Positions 33,040 to 44,139 of a DNA stretch of 64,000 nt are shown in pieces (positions within the stretch are counted from its first letter, which is position 1; each line of letters begins with the position of its first letter). The notes beneath the pieces are model-generated. The model was not told the origin of the DNA. It did no database searches and saw only the letters and a program-made list of their open reading frames with translations. The DNA is from Epiperipatus broadwayi (taxonomy: Eukaryota; Onychophora; Udeonychophora; Euonychophora; Peripatidae): positions 5,610,030-5,674,029 of the forward strand of contig JAQFVV010000055.1 in the NCBI GenBank assembly GCA_028023455.1, written 5' to 3'. A program made the translations under genes and the position numbers.

Positions 33040-34798
33040 AATTAAATCTATTGTCATGTTTTAATAAGATGGCACAGAAGAATTTCCAGAGAGCTGGAGT
33101 AATACAAGAGTAAGCCTATAATTTAAAGGAAAGGGTAAGGATCATAGAAAGTTAAACAATTATAGACTGATAGCGGTAATGTCAATGTTATATATAGAGG
33201 TTTTGCATATGAAGGATGACAAAATGGATGAAAGAAAATATAGTGGGAGAAATACAAAGAGGTATTCGATCAGATAGGCATATAGGAGATAGTTTATTTG
33301 TAGTCACACAACAACTTATAGATAGGAGTAGGAATATAGATTGAAAGTTATATATGGTCTTTATAGATGTAGAGAAGGCATATGATAGAGTAAATAAAAA
33401 TAAATTATGGGCAAGTTTAGTAAATTTGAGAATGGAGCTTTAGTGGATGTTTTTAAGAGATTGTATAAAAATAATTACAATATGTATCAATTAGGAAATA
33501 TCGAATCAGTTAGTTAAAAGTGGGGTGGGATTAAGGCAAGGATGCCCTATCTCATCTATTTTGTTTCTGTTATAGTTGAAAAAAATGGAGAGCAATAGAA
33601 AAACTAGGAAGAAAGTTAGAGATATCATTAATAGATGGCAAGGAAGTGTATGTATTACCCAGCTGCTGATATGTTATTGTGTACAGAAAGTAGGGAAGAT
33701 ATGGAAGTTATGCTGAAGACATGCGCAAAGGCAGGTAAAGAGATGGGGATTAAATTTAGTGAAGTAAAATTAATGATGATAAATGCAGGGGAAAGAAAAG
33801 AGAAAGAATTTATATTGGGGGATGTAAAGTTAAGTGTGGTGAAAAGGTACAACTATTTGAGCATTGTCTGAAGTAATCAAAGAAATTACTTGGATGAATG
33901 GGAGAAAAAATTAATAAATGAAGCAAAGAAAAGAAAGGACTGATAAAGAAATTAACAGTGTTTTCATATAATAAATATGCCGTAGCTAGAATTATATGGA
34001 AGGGCATAGCAGTAGCAAGGTTAACTTACAATAACAATATATTGTGTTAGTAAAGGGGTGTTAGATTACTTAAAAAAAGTATAAAGAAAACATTCATTAG
34101 ATGCAGATGTGTGGATGACAAATGAGGTATTCAAAGAGAAATTAGATGGTCAAGTTTTTATATGCGAAATGCAAAAAGCACAATGAAAACATTTAGTAGA
34201 TTGCAATTTATAGATAATAAGAGGGTAGTCAAAATAGTATTTAATTGGGTTATGCGTAAAAGACAGGGAACAAGATGGGTGGGAAAGATAGTATGGTATG
34301 CAGATTTGGATAAAGACTTTATGTCAGTATACTTATACAAAAGATGGGATGATTATATTAAGAGAATTGTTGAGTGATATAGTGGCAAGGAATAGGATAG
34401 AAGAATCGATAAATTAATAAAAATAGGGAGTTGGAGAGATGATGAACTAGTATGGAGAGTAAAAAGTTTAAATATATATAGAAGTAAATAGAATATTGGA
34501 TGTGAGTTAATTTATAACAATAGCAATGAAAGTAGTTTACTGTTTAAGGCTTGAATAGGATCGTTATCAACAAGAAAATATACACGTAAATGGAATTTAA
34601 GGCTTGAATAGGATCGTTATCAACAAGAAAATATACATGTAAATGGAGAAATATGGGTGATTTAGTCTGAAAATTATGTAAGGAAGGCATGGAGAATATT
34701 ATGCATGTGAATTACAAGCAGAAAGGGTACAAATAATAAAGTTGTGGAAGAATAAATATAAACAAAGTGAATATACAGAAAGTAGGTTATATACTTTT
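33040..34798 (+). pseudogene. LINE reverse transcriptase and 3' region, 5' part of an interrupted copy
   Basis: Translating with frameshifts gives FPESWSNTRVSLIFKGKGKD, LNNYRLIAVMSMLY, MVFIDVEKAYDRVNKNKL, VKSGVGLRQGCPISSILF and AADMLLCTESREDMEVMLKT. These are RT motifs 1-5 in order, with the catalytic YADD changed to PAADM. Further on come RLQFIDNKRVVKIVFNWVMR and a terminal CKLCKEGMENIMH zinc-knuckle-like motif. It is a dead copy of a LINE family whose 3' part is also at 19.6-20.3 kb. An insertion splits it at about 34.8 kb. Confidence 0.8.
34543..34648 (+). repeat. 53-bp tandem duplication inside the LINE
   Basis: TTTAAGGCTTGAATAGGATC starts at 34543 and again at 34596, 53 bases apart, with one or two differences between copies. 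Confidence 0.9.
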
Positions 34799-35553
34799 CC
34801 TCTTCTTCCTTTTTCTATGTATTGATTTCAACTTTTACATATTACACCATTAAAACTTTCTTAAAACACTTTATCAATACTATTTTTTATATCAAAACTT
34901 TATTCTAACAGTTTCGACTGTCCTGCAGCCAGCATCAGAGCTACAATATTCAAATATATAATTATATAATTAATACACTTCTACACATATTCATATACAT
35001 AATTAAATACACAAAATAAAACATACATTTTAACCTGACCATTATAAATAATAATTTCCCATTTTATTACTTTACTCTTAAATAATTCTATCAACATTTA
35101 TGTAACTTTATTTTATTTTTTTTAAAAATATTTATTATAATTTTTTAAAAAAACTAACTTTTTATTCTATCATTGAATATATATTATTGTCTTTTTATTT
35201 ATATTTTGAATCAATTTCTAACCTTTTCTTATTTTTATTAAATATTTTAAGTTTTTTTTTAAAATTAAAATTACAATAAATAATTTTTTAAAAAATAAAA
35301 TAAAATAATATAAAATAAATGTGGACAGAATTATTTAACAGTAAAGTAATAAAATGGAATTGATTATTTATAATGGTCAGGTTAAAATGTATGTTTTATT
35401 TTGTGTATTTAATTACGTATGTGAATATGTGTATAAATGTATTAATTATATATTTGAATATTGTAGCTCTGATGATGACGGCAGGACAGTCGAAACTGTT
35501 AGCATAAAGTTTTGATATAAAAATAGTATTGATAAAGTGCTTAAAAAAGTTGT
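34799..35553. mobile_element. Family D (PLE-type) foldback inserted into the LINE
   Basis: The arms (about 34830-35075 and 35315-35550) are near-perfect reverse complements: TTTCGACTGTCCTGCAG opposite GGCAGGACAGTCGAAA, and ACATACATTTTAACCTGACC opposite GGTCAGGTTAAAATGTATGT. It is flanked by an imperfect duplication of LINE sequence (ATACAGAAAGTAGG on the left, ATGTAGAAAGTGG on the right), about 15 bases. The uninterrupted LINE at 19.7 kb has this sequence only once. Variable-length target duplications suggest target-primed insertion rather than a cut-and-paste transposon. Confidence 0.75.
35466..35503 (+). ncRNA. PLE-type hammerhead ribozyme candidate
   Basis: The motif is GCT, CTGATGA (35469-35475), a stem II based on GAC...GTC, GAA (35492-35494), a very short stem III ACTGT, H17=T (35500), and AGC closing a 3-bp stem I with GCT. 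The invariant core is complete. The mirror copy in the left arm (minus strand, about 34906-34940) has A9 changed to C. Confidence 0.6.
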
Positions 35554-35815
35554 AAATGGTCTGATATGTAGAAAGTGGATTCTTGGTTTTTATGCTGGAT
35601 TTGAAAAAAGATATGGGGGATTTAGATATAAAAGCCATAGAGTGGACAAAGATAACGTTGTGGAAATGAGATGAAGCAGGATAGAGAAGAATGTGGTAAA
35701 AATTTAGGGTTGAGAATGGAAAGAAAGGGAAGGTGGCTAACAGGTTTCTCTGGGAATAGTGGCTGAGAGATTCTTGATCCGAGAAAGGAGAAGCCATAAT
35801 ACATCGCATGTTTTA
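35554..35815 (+). pseudogene. LINE 3' end, continuation after the insertion
   Basis: GAAAGTGGATTCTTGG, TTTTTATGCTGG, AACAGGTTTCTCTGGG and GAGAGATTCTTGATCC match the complement of 19563-19730 in order. Plus-strand stops are frequent. Long minus-strand frames here are antisense shadows. Confidence 0.75.
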
Positions 35816-36530
35816 TCATAGTTTGTGTAAGGTAAAATATTGTGATTTGTTACCATTTACATCAACATTACTAATGATCAAAACTTAAACATTTTATCAT
35901 TATAAGTTTTGGAACAAATTTCAAAACAAAATCAATACAAATTTTGTTAGCAATCTTTCAGCTATTACTGTAATAATTTGATGAAACCCAAAGTGCAAAC
36001 TTTGGGTAGTAAATAACATTGGACAATGCAGATGCAAGTCCTTACTAGCATTTAGGTTACCATAAGTCAAAAATACTTTAAAAATTGTTTAATTATAATA
36101 ATATCTGTACTTTTTCCAATCCTGGGAATAAGTCGGAAGACGAAGTTCTCGGAAATCAACTGACGTTACATCCAATTTTATAGGAATTGAATGAGCAAAA
36201 GTTTATATACTTATAAAAGATAATCTTTAACCATGTATTGGTCTGATTTGTTTGGACAGAAAGTCTCTAAGTAAAAAAGTATCTGAATATTTAAATTTTG
36301 GAAAAGGTCCTTATCGTTATTCATATAGACAATCTTCTTTCACAAGTAGTTCTGCATAGTAAATTGAGAGAAGGGAATAAAGCCTTCTGATAACTTAAAA
36401 CTACTATAAAATTGGAAATGACAATCCAATAGTAGATCAAAAGTCCAGTGTAGTAAAGCATTAGCATGATAAATTCAAAAACGAAATGTCCATTGATAGC
36501 AATTTGGCAACCGCTTCCGAGTATTCAAGC
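35816..36530. other. AT-rich intergenic DNA
   Basis: I see nothing specific in this stretch. Confidence 0.4.
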
Positions 36531-36534
36531 ATCA

Positions 36535-37025
36535 TATGATCTTCCTTGCAACAACCCATTTAATTGATTTATCCTATATAGTATAGTGTAATTGTAGAAT
36601 GATGAAGTCAAGAGCTAAAGGTTCATGGATCATAGCTTGACTATACCACTTCCAGTGCTAAAGCATATGATCACTCTAGCAACAAACCATTCAATGTTTT
36701 TAACCTGCATGGTTTAATGCAATAGTAGAAGGATGAACTCAAGAGCTGAAGATCCATGATCACAGCTCAGCTGCCACTTCCAGTGTTCAAGCATCATATG
36801 ACTTCTCTAGAAACAAACTTTCAATTACTTTGTCCGATAAGGTTTAATGCAATAATAGAGTGGTGAACTTATGAGGTGAAAATCCAAGGATTGTAGCTAG
36901 GCTCCGTACTTTCAATGCTCAAGTATCAAATGACCTCTCCAGCAACAAATCATTCAATTAATTTAGTCTATATGCTTTAGTGCAATAGTAGAGTAGCAGA
37001 CTTAAGCGCTGAAGGCCGTAAGATC
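36535..37025 (+). repeat. Family E tandem array, about 3.5 units of about 128 bp
   Basis: TTTAATGCAATAGTAGAAGG, TTTAATGCAATAATAGAGTG and TTTAGTGCAATAGTAGAGTA start at about 36713, 36841 and 36969. Each unit contains GAACTCAAGAGCTGAAG-like, CCACTTCCAGTG-like and CAACAAACCATTCAAT-like blocks. It has no reading frame. It may be a dispersed SINE that also amplifies in tandem. Confidence 0.75.
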
Positions 37026-37029
37026 GATT

Positions 37030-38330
37030 TTCATTTGAATAATGTAAATGAATAAAAAAAACATTCAAACTAACTGAATGGTAACATATATATAAATTTT
37101 CAGACCTAATTAAATGATACTGCTAAATGCTCAATCAGTGATTACGATCACGATGTAAAAAAAAAAAAACCTACGATTCCTTACTTTTTAATGAATTTTC
37201 TTTTCTGATTCATATAGACATAAATATTGGATGGGCAAACAATAAAAAAGCTAGAAATATAAATACCAAATTCCAAATAAAAGATGGAATAAATAACAGG
37301 CATAGTTTATAAAATTGAGAATGCTGTGATATGATTTATTATGGCAACACTGGCAGATCATAAAAAAAAAAGGGAAAGAATAGAGCAATTATTTGATATA
37401 TAAGAAGTGAGAGTTCAGAACTTAATTATATAATAAGCTAATTAACAGAAAAGGTAATAAATCAGCACTATAAATATTTAACCGTAAAAATCAATTAAAA
37501 AATTGAACCTTTACGCTACGTTAAAGATTCTAAGAACTCTATAAAACTAATTACATTAAATATAATATATATAAAAAATAATTGATTATTTGAAAGCCAA
37601 TGAAAAGATGAATATTTTTACACATGTACAGTCTATGAAAATAATTACATTAAATAAAAAATATTAATATATACAAAACATCTACTCAGTTACCTAATCA
37701 TTTGAATATGAATATAAAAAATATATATATTTGTTCACATACATAGTTATGTATATTCTATAAATGGATGGTTAGATGTGTACACGTTTGGGTATTTTAA
37801 TTAGTATATTCCATTTATAAACAGATGTATTTATATATCATGTATATATAAGCGAGTCATTATAAAAAAAAAGTTTTTTTTGTACAAATCTACGTTAAAT
37901 AATAATAATGTACACAATAAATAAATATATATCATCTCACTGGAATTTTTAAGTGCATAATTTTTTGTCATTGCCGCATAATGTATATATTTCTATGAAA
38001 GGTGGGAGAAGAGGGATTAGTTATAAAAAAAAATCTAGATGATACTTTATGTATTCATCTACAAATGTTCACAATAATGTAATAGTGTGAATGGGAATAA
38101 AAATTTGCGATAAATTTTTCTGCATTAATTAAATAATACAATATTTGGTATATAATCTTACCTTTTTTTAAAAAATATCTATAGCTAGGACAAAAGTGAT
38201 CATTATTCTACTTAAATACATATAGAAGTATTAAAAGCAGGAGTCATTAATGCTAAAAAGAGTAATGTTTGATGGATTTTCTCAGAAGAAAATGAAGATT
38301 GATAATCATGGGTTAGAATAAGTCAATATT
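37030..38330. other. AT-rich intergenic DNA
   Basis: I see no gene or clear repeat. TATATA-rich patches lie around 37.56-37.87 kb. Confidence 0.4.
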
Positions 38331-38344
38331 TGGATAAAATAAAA

Positions 38345-38410
38345 TTGTTTACTAATGTGGTGTTGAAGCAGTCGGATCTGAGTTCGATCCTAGCTTCATG
38401 TTATTTACCC
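38345..38410 (+). repeat. Possible tRNA-like (SINE) block
   Basis: GTGGTGTTGAAGCAGTCGGA is followed by TGAGTTCGATCCTAGC, a good B-box match (GTTCGATCC). No cloverleaf can be completed, so it is not called a tRNA gene. Confidence 0.35.
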
Positions 38411-39472
38411 TAATACTAACCTTAAATTTCCGATGCAATGGGGCTTTATACGTTCAATCCACGCTAATTTCCATAATGAATAACTTATTTCAAATGCATA
38501 GTAAAATTAATTAGTTTAGTTTAAATTTGATCAATTCTCTAAATAAATTCATGATAAAATGTTCATGAATTTACATATATTAAATTGCCTGGATTGTGCG
38601 TATATATGTTTGTAAATATTAAATATATATAATTGTTCAAAAGTTTCATTGGTCGGGAATACTTGTTTTTTTACTTTTAAATAATTTGTAAAGTTTTGCG
38701 ATTAAAAGCTACATTCCTTCCAAAGGCTTTCAAATTCTCAAAAACAACAGTAAAGTTTTATTAATAAAAAAAAAAGATAAGAATTCAATTTTTAATTAAA
38801 ATCATTTCAGACTTTAAGAATTCATTTTCTAATTAGGAAAGGAATTCAAAAATTAGTTTGAAAGCCTTATCGAAGGAATGTTTCTGAAAACAACTAATTA
38901 TAAAAAAAAAGAGATTGATAATAAAATGGCTACCGAGGCAGTGAACAGTAGATATATAGCCCTGAAAAGTAAAGAAAGGACATTTTGGTTGTAGAGTAGT
39001 GCAGTGAACTCGTGTGTATAAAAAGTATTTCATCATGATAGAGGGCTAGAACATCAGGGATCGGCTACGGTCCTAAAGTCCCAGGAATCTTCACTGGAGC
39101 TGCTGAACCGTTTTCCGGATCGATTATTCTGCTAAAATAATGAAAGCTACTAAAATACTACTCCAGTAGTTAACCAATGTGCCTACGTTTTCAACAACTT
39201 GGAGGAGTAACTTAAGGACAAGCACGGAATGGTAATATGAACGTTAAACTTTCTGGCCAGTTCAAACTTTATTTTATACTCCTTCTTTTTAAGAGCTCTT
39301 TTATTCTTGAATGTAACAAATTTTATAAAACCTTTTATTCATGCTACTGTAAATCTATCTCGTCATTCTTTAAATCTCTAGTCTTTAAACTTTTCTTTTC
39401 TTACCTGGCGGTTCATTTAATATATATATTTGTGTGCTTTATTAATGTCGTATTTAAAATTATATGCCAATA

Positions 39473-39596
39473 GTTTTTCGACTCGATGAGCTCCTTGGTT
39501 CTATTTGCCTCACGCAAATAATATAATATAAATTTTAAATAGTTATTCTCGCCCATTAGAACTAAATTTATAAGTTCTATTAATCATCGAGTCGAA
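39473..39596. mobile_element. Small MITE with 16-bp terminal inverted repeats
   Basis: TTTTCGACTCGATGA and TCATCGAGTCGAAAGAAA are complementary ends about 124 bases apart, with an AT-rich, non-coding interior. Confidence 0.6.
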
Positions 39597-39679
39597 AGAA
39601 AATATTATACGTTTACTATTTTTATAATTAGCTAATCATAAATTATTTGCTCCGTTTTTCACCTATGTCCCCAGCTCCT

Positions 39680-40720
39680 AAGTTACAAGTGTTATATACT
39701 CACGTAATGTTAAATGTTATTTCTTGCTTCACTAATATTGATTTATTTATCCATATATATATATTTAAAATGTTTTGAAAAAGGTCGATAAAGGGTTAAA
39801 TGTATTTAATTCCGCTGTTGTTATTTTATATTAATATTCAGGAAGGGCACGATATTAGGGCATAATTAATATAGTTTATAAATGTTTTAAAATAGTTCGA
39901 TAAAAGCTCGTTTGACTTTAATTAATTGGTCAAGTCATCACGTAGAGCATTCTACATGGGTTTTATTTTTCAACGATGACTATCAAGTCATCATCATCAA
40001 ATGTTGCTGACGTAGGGCCATCTTCCGCTCCGTTAGGCTGGTCGGTGATCATATTCTCTTATTTAAATTTCTCGAGGAAGAAAGTACTTCCTTTCCGATT
40101 CATTAGTCAAAGGGCGTAAGACTTGCCAAATGCAAGCCGCCATAGGACTTCGATCATCGACTAGCGATCATCTTTCAATTTTACTCTCTGCCTTGTATTC
40201 GTCAGTACCATTGCATCTTTGTTCCGGTAAAACCCGCTCCGTACTCGTAATTCGTGATGAAGTGATTTAAATTAAAGTCGAACCAATTCTCAAATATATT
40301 TAGTTTAAATCAGTTTTCAAATCAAGATTAAAGTTATGCCTTAAAATACGTTTTGCTCTTCATGAATAGATTTCCGAATGTGAAAATAAATATCACATTC
40401 CATCGTAATAAAATTAGAACAATCATTTCCGTTCTTAATGAATACCTTTATCTGCCTTTATATTTCTTGTTGGGGGCATAGACATAGAATCCCATGTTGT
40501 GTAATTCTTGTTGGCATATGATAAGGACCGCCACTCATTATATTTATAAATTATTTAAAGACTAGAGGTAACTAATGCAATCTATATTTTATTGAATAAA
40601 ACAAATTATTATTATTATTAAATATTTCTAACATACTTGGTTTCTTAGTTCATCATTCCTTTGATAATTATTTAAATGTTCATACCCGCTATCTGTGTTG
40701 GCAACCCGAACATACATATG
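39680..40720 (+). mobile_element. Possible solo LTR (unconfirmed)
   Basis: This block has a higher GC content and different texture from its surroundings, with no match to the local repeats. It carries an AATAAA signal at about 40594 and then, near 40701, TGGCAACCCGAAC, which has the form of a tRNA primer-binding site. No gag/pol and no second LTR are visible in the window, so the call rests on layout alone. Confidence 0.3.
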
Positions 40721-41410
40721 ATTTGATTTAAAAAGTATTCAAAGTAATTAAGTATTAGATATTCGTGTCAGTGCAAGGGTCTCTATTCCTCACCAACCGT
40801 TGAACTAGTTCTTGGCGCATAGCACTGTGCCGTCGATTTCTGCTATCTGAGCTGTTGAGTTGGGTTTGAATTTAGTTTTGGTTAAGCTGAGTTTGAATCT
40901 GATTTGACTTGCGGTGGTGGTGGTTTTCGACCGGTACAGTGTAGAGAAGAGACTATGGATCAAGCAAACTGGATTAAACTTCAAGAGACATTCATCTTAC
41001 AATGAATCAATAAGGAATGAAATGAGGAATGTAAAGTTTTATCTTAAAATAAACAACAAGATAGCCCAGGGACACAAAAGCCATTTTATCCATATGGTAT
41101 AATACAAAATTTAATCAAAAATTGAGATGCATGTTAAATTAGAAAAAGAAAAAATGTATTAGCCCTAAAAAAAAGATGACACCTGGTAATCACCATATTA
41201 CAACTTTCAACCAAATGGAAAAATATTTAAGAACACTGCAAGATTCCTTATTATTATGAATGATCTGAACAATGGGAAAAAAAATTTAAAGACCATGTAA
41301 GCTTAATAAATAATAAAAATATAAAAATTATCTTGGTAATGACGATGTTTTTGGTAACAAATCAATCGAGATTTATTTAAGCATCATCATTTAAGTCCTT
41401 TATCAGCCAG
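40721..41410. other. AT-rich DNA with no recognised feature
   Basis: A GGTGGTGGTGG run lies near 40913. The short reading frame at 40914-41102 has no family match. Confidence 0.4.
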
Positions 41411-41425
41411 TTATGAAAGAAAAAT

Positions 41426-42276
41426 CGTTTGTCTTTTGATAACCGATCATGGCCGCTTGATGGCACTGTTTCTGTGCAAAAATAATGAAATGTAACATTA
41501 CCGGGCCGATAATTTTTTTCTTTAAAAAATTTACGAAACATTATTTTCTCAATTCCATTTTTTTATTACATTATACATTCTTTTTATAATTACTAAATTT
41601 AAAATAATATTTTATAAATTACATTTTTAAAATGATATGAAACATTATTTAAATTACATTATGCATTTCAATGCATAGCGCTGGAAACAGCAAACAGGGG
41701 TCCGATAGTTGCCAGATCCAAATACAAACAATACAGCATGTAGCATTGCAATCAGCAGGCACAGGTCCCGATGGTTGCCAGATCCAAAGGATCCAAATAC
41801 AAACAATACATCAAATGATGCATTACTTTATTACAACCAACCTTATTTCCAAAACAACATACAACACGTAATTATGTGAAATGGTGCTGGGACATACCCT
41901 TTTGCAATTTTTTTCACCTATAATCTATAGGGAAGCACGGCAACGGCCTAACAATTATTACTATGTAATAGTACGCCAGGTAAGGTGCAACATCGTTACT
42001 TCAAATGCATATTAAAACAGTTATGGCCAGTTGAATTCCATACACCCTTACATCGTACAATAGCGATCTTTGAAGTGTTTGCTATTTCTGTAGTGCCGCG
42101 AAGCACATCAGTGGACAGTAATATTGTGTGCAACACCATCTACACCTGCTAAATGGCTAATATGAACAGAATTGTTCTATATGCCGTAAATTCAGCCACA
42201 TAAATGGCATATTTCTCTGCTTTTGCTTAGAAACAATGCCATCAAGTGGCCGTGACCGGTTATCAAAAGACAAACG
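41426..42276. mobile_element. Non-autonomous DNA transposon with terminal inverted repeats (851 bp)
   Basis: The left end CGTTTGTCTTTTGATAACCG is complementary to the right end CGGTTATCAAAAGACAAACG. Complementarity continues through ATGGCCGCTTGATGGCACTG opposite a diverged CAATGCCATCAAGTGGCCGT. The 6-bp sequence AAAAAT flanks both sides (41420-41425 and 42277-42282). Inside, ATxGTTGCCAGATCCAAA and ATACAAACAATACA are repeated in direct orientation (41704 and 41768). No transposase is encoded. Confidence 0.75.
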
Positions 42277-42840
42277 AAAAATCTTCAGTAACATTTAGTT
42301 TGGATAGTTATTGACATAAAAATATGAAACAATCTAAATATCGTAGTAACTTTATATGTAGTAGAAACGCAACTCAGACTCCAATATGCCAAGTTAAAAA
42401 ATAGGCTATTCCATCATCATGATTTAACTGTTGTGACTAAATTAGTAGTAATTAGAACATTATTTTAGCTAAATTATTGTATGAAAATAAAATATGCATC
42501 TCTCGATCAATGTAAGATAACGGCATTAAAAAAATCTCATTTAAGGATGCTCTGAAAAATACTAAAAATATCATGGCAAATTATAAAACCAACCAATATG
42601 TTACCCGGCAAAATGGGTGTGATGGTTAAATCATAATTTTGTTGCATGGAATATGTGAATTGGATAATTTATGGTAAACATGAGACTGAATTTTGTTGGA
42701 AGGTGGATTTCATTTATGTTATAAAGAAATAAATAACAATTATATATATTAACTAATAAATATTAATAATACAAAATGCACTTCTTTGGGCAATTTCTAG
42801 TTACCATTCTTGATATTAAACATATTCATGAATTGCCTCA
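42277..42840. other. AT-rich intergenic DNA
   Basis: I see nothing specific here. Confidence 0.4.
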
Positions 42841-42844
42841 TGTG

Positions 42845-42962
42845 ATTTGGTATAGACTTTGGAGCTCAAGATCCATGGATCGCTGCCTAGTTTTTCATTT
42901 CCGAGGCTTGAACTTCTTATAAACTCCCAAACAAGAAACTATTGAATTAATTTATTTATACA
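42845..42962 (+). repeat. Family E repeat, single copy
   Basis: GGAGCTCAAGATCCATGGAT and GAACTTCTTATAAACTCCCA, with a CAAGAAACTATTGAATTAAT tail, match the family consensus. Confidence 0.65.
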
Positions 42963-43056
42963 TGATGAATGATAATAATAGGACATTACACATAATGTAT
43001 AATGCCCTGTTACAAATGTTTGTTTACATACAATACTGAGAGTAAAACATCAAAAC

Positions 43057-43216
43057 TATTTAAAATACCTATCCGACAGTCAATCAGATGTCATGATAGC
43101 CGTCTAAATGACAATCAAACCCACACAACAAAGATTTGTTGTGTGTTTGGGTTTGATTGTCGTTTAGACGGCTATCATGATATCTGATTGGCTGTCGGAT
43201 AGGTATTTTAACAAGT
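43057..43216. mobile_element. Palindromic MITE (about 160 bp, arms about 75 bp)
   Basis: AAAATACCTATCCGACAGTC and ATCATGACAT-region sequences on the left are mirrored almost perfectly by ATGATATCTGATTGGCTGTC and GGATAGGTATTTT on the right. The loop is only about 5-8 bases around AAAGATTTG. It would fold into one long hairpin RNA. It shares ATCTGATTGGCTGTC with the MITE at 12.6 kb. Confidence 0.85.
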
Positions 43217-43370
43217 GCAGTGAGATTTGACAGTATCTCAATTTATTTCAATTTTCAACTATCTGCGCTTCGCAAATTAAAATATTATTTACAAAACCAT
43301 TTAAGTGATATTTATTAATTTACAGGGGAATATATATCTAATAAACAAAACACTGGAATAAACTCTACAA

Positions 43371-43442
43371 GTTTCAAAATACCAATATATTGTAGTTTCA
43401 AAATACCAATATATTATAGTTTCAAAATACCAATATATTGTA
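43371..43442. repeat. 24-bp minisatellite, three copies
   Basis: GTTTCAAAATACCAATATAT plus four bases is repeated at 43371, 43395 and 43419. It explains the YWYFET repeats seen in a minus-strand reading frame. Confidence 0.95.
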
Positions 43443-43902
43443 ACAGTACAAAATGAGTTATAGAAGGGATTGGTGAAAATCATTATCCTCAAATATCCCA
43501 ATAGTTATCAATAAATAGAAAATGAAAAAGAATCGCATTGGGAGTAAATAAGTAATAAAATCTAACATTATCATTAACAGCCGACAGACATGACATAATA
43601 TAAAATCTTAAGCCAATCGTCATCTAGCCAATTCCAAACTTAAGGCATATTATAAAAACAATCGTCGGTATTTCAAACATAAATGCTAAAAATGAGTATA
43701 AAAATAACTACATCGAGAACGCTGAGATCATTGTATTGAGGCTGATCATCATCAATGCTCAGGGTCATCTGGTACTTCTGAATGTACTGGTCATCAATAA
43801 ACTATCATCTTAAAATATAAAGTGATGTCTGTGGACTTTAGAGGTGACTTTTATGATCTTAGTAACAACCTAATACTTTTACAGAGAACTCATCTGGATG
43901 TT

Positions 43903-43975
43903 CATAAGCAAACCCACATATATACTGCCTCCTGATCCCAAATCGGATGCTCTACCACTGCGCCAACCCACACAG
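43903..43975 (-). repeat. tRNA-derived head (pseudo-tRNA or SINE)
   Basis: On the minus strand, GTTGGCGCAGTGGTAGAGCA is a canonical D-arm/A box. It is followed by an anticodon-arm-like TCCGATTTGGGATCAGGA (loop TTTGGGA, anticodon TGG). The T-arm is only loosely present (GTGGGTTTGCTT), so it is not a functional tRNA gene. A family E fragment follows at about 43990-44045. Confidence 0.45.
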
Positions 43976-44139
43976 AGCCTAGGATCGATTCTCGATGTTT
44001 GCAGTTCTTGCACTCAACTTCTTATGAATTCCCGAGCAATAATGTCGTTTCCTATAAAATCCCATTATTCAAGAACTAACTTTGAAATCATAAAAACCTT
44101 AGAAACTGTCAACAAGAGAAACATAAATGCTTAATTTAT

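Noticed and set aside
34158-34340. Minus-strand frame over the LINE
   Set aside because: It is a shadow of the sense LINE frame 34162-34377 (RLQFIDNKRVVKIVFNWVM).
35396-35809. 137-codon minus-strand frame
   Set aside because: It is antisense to the LINE 3' end and runs into the foldback arm. The sense-strand match to 19.6-19.7 kb explains the sequence.
36535-37025. CRISPR-like array
   Set aside because: The units are contiguous with no conserved-repeat/unique-spacer alternation, and this is animal DNA. It is an ordinary tandem repeat.
41671-41871. Frame with repeated CQIQ and IQTI residues
   Set aside because: It derives from internal direct repeats of the 851-bp TIR element and has no family resemblance.
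43301-43501. Frame with repeated YWYFET residues
   Set aside because: It is produced by translating a 24-bp non-coding minisatellite.
43903-43975. Possible tRNA-Pro gene on the minus strand
   Set aside because: The D-arm and anticodon loop look right, but the T-arm and acceptor pairing fail. It is best called a tRNA-derived remnant.
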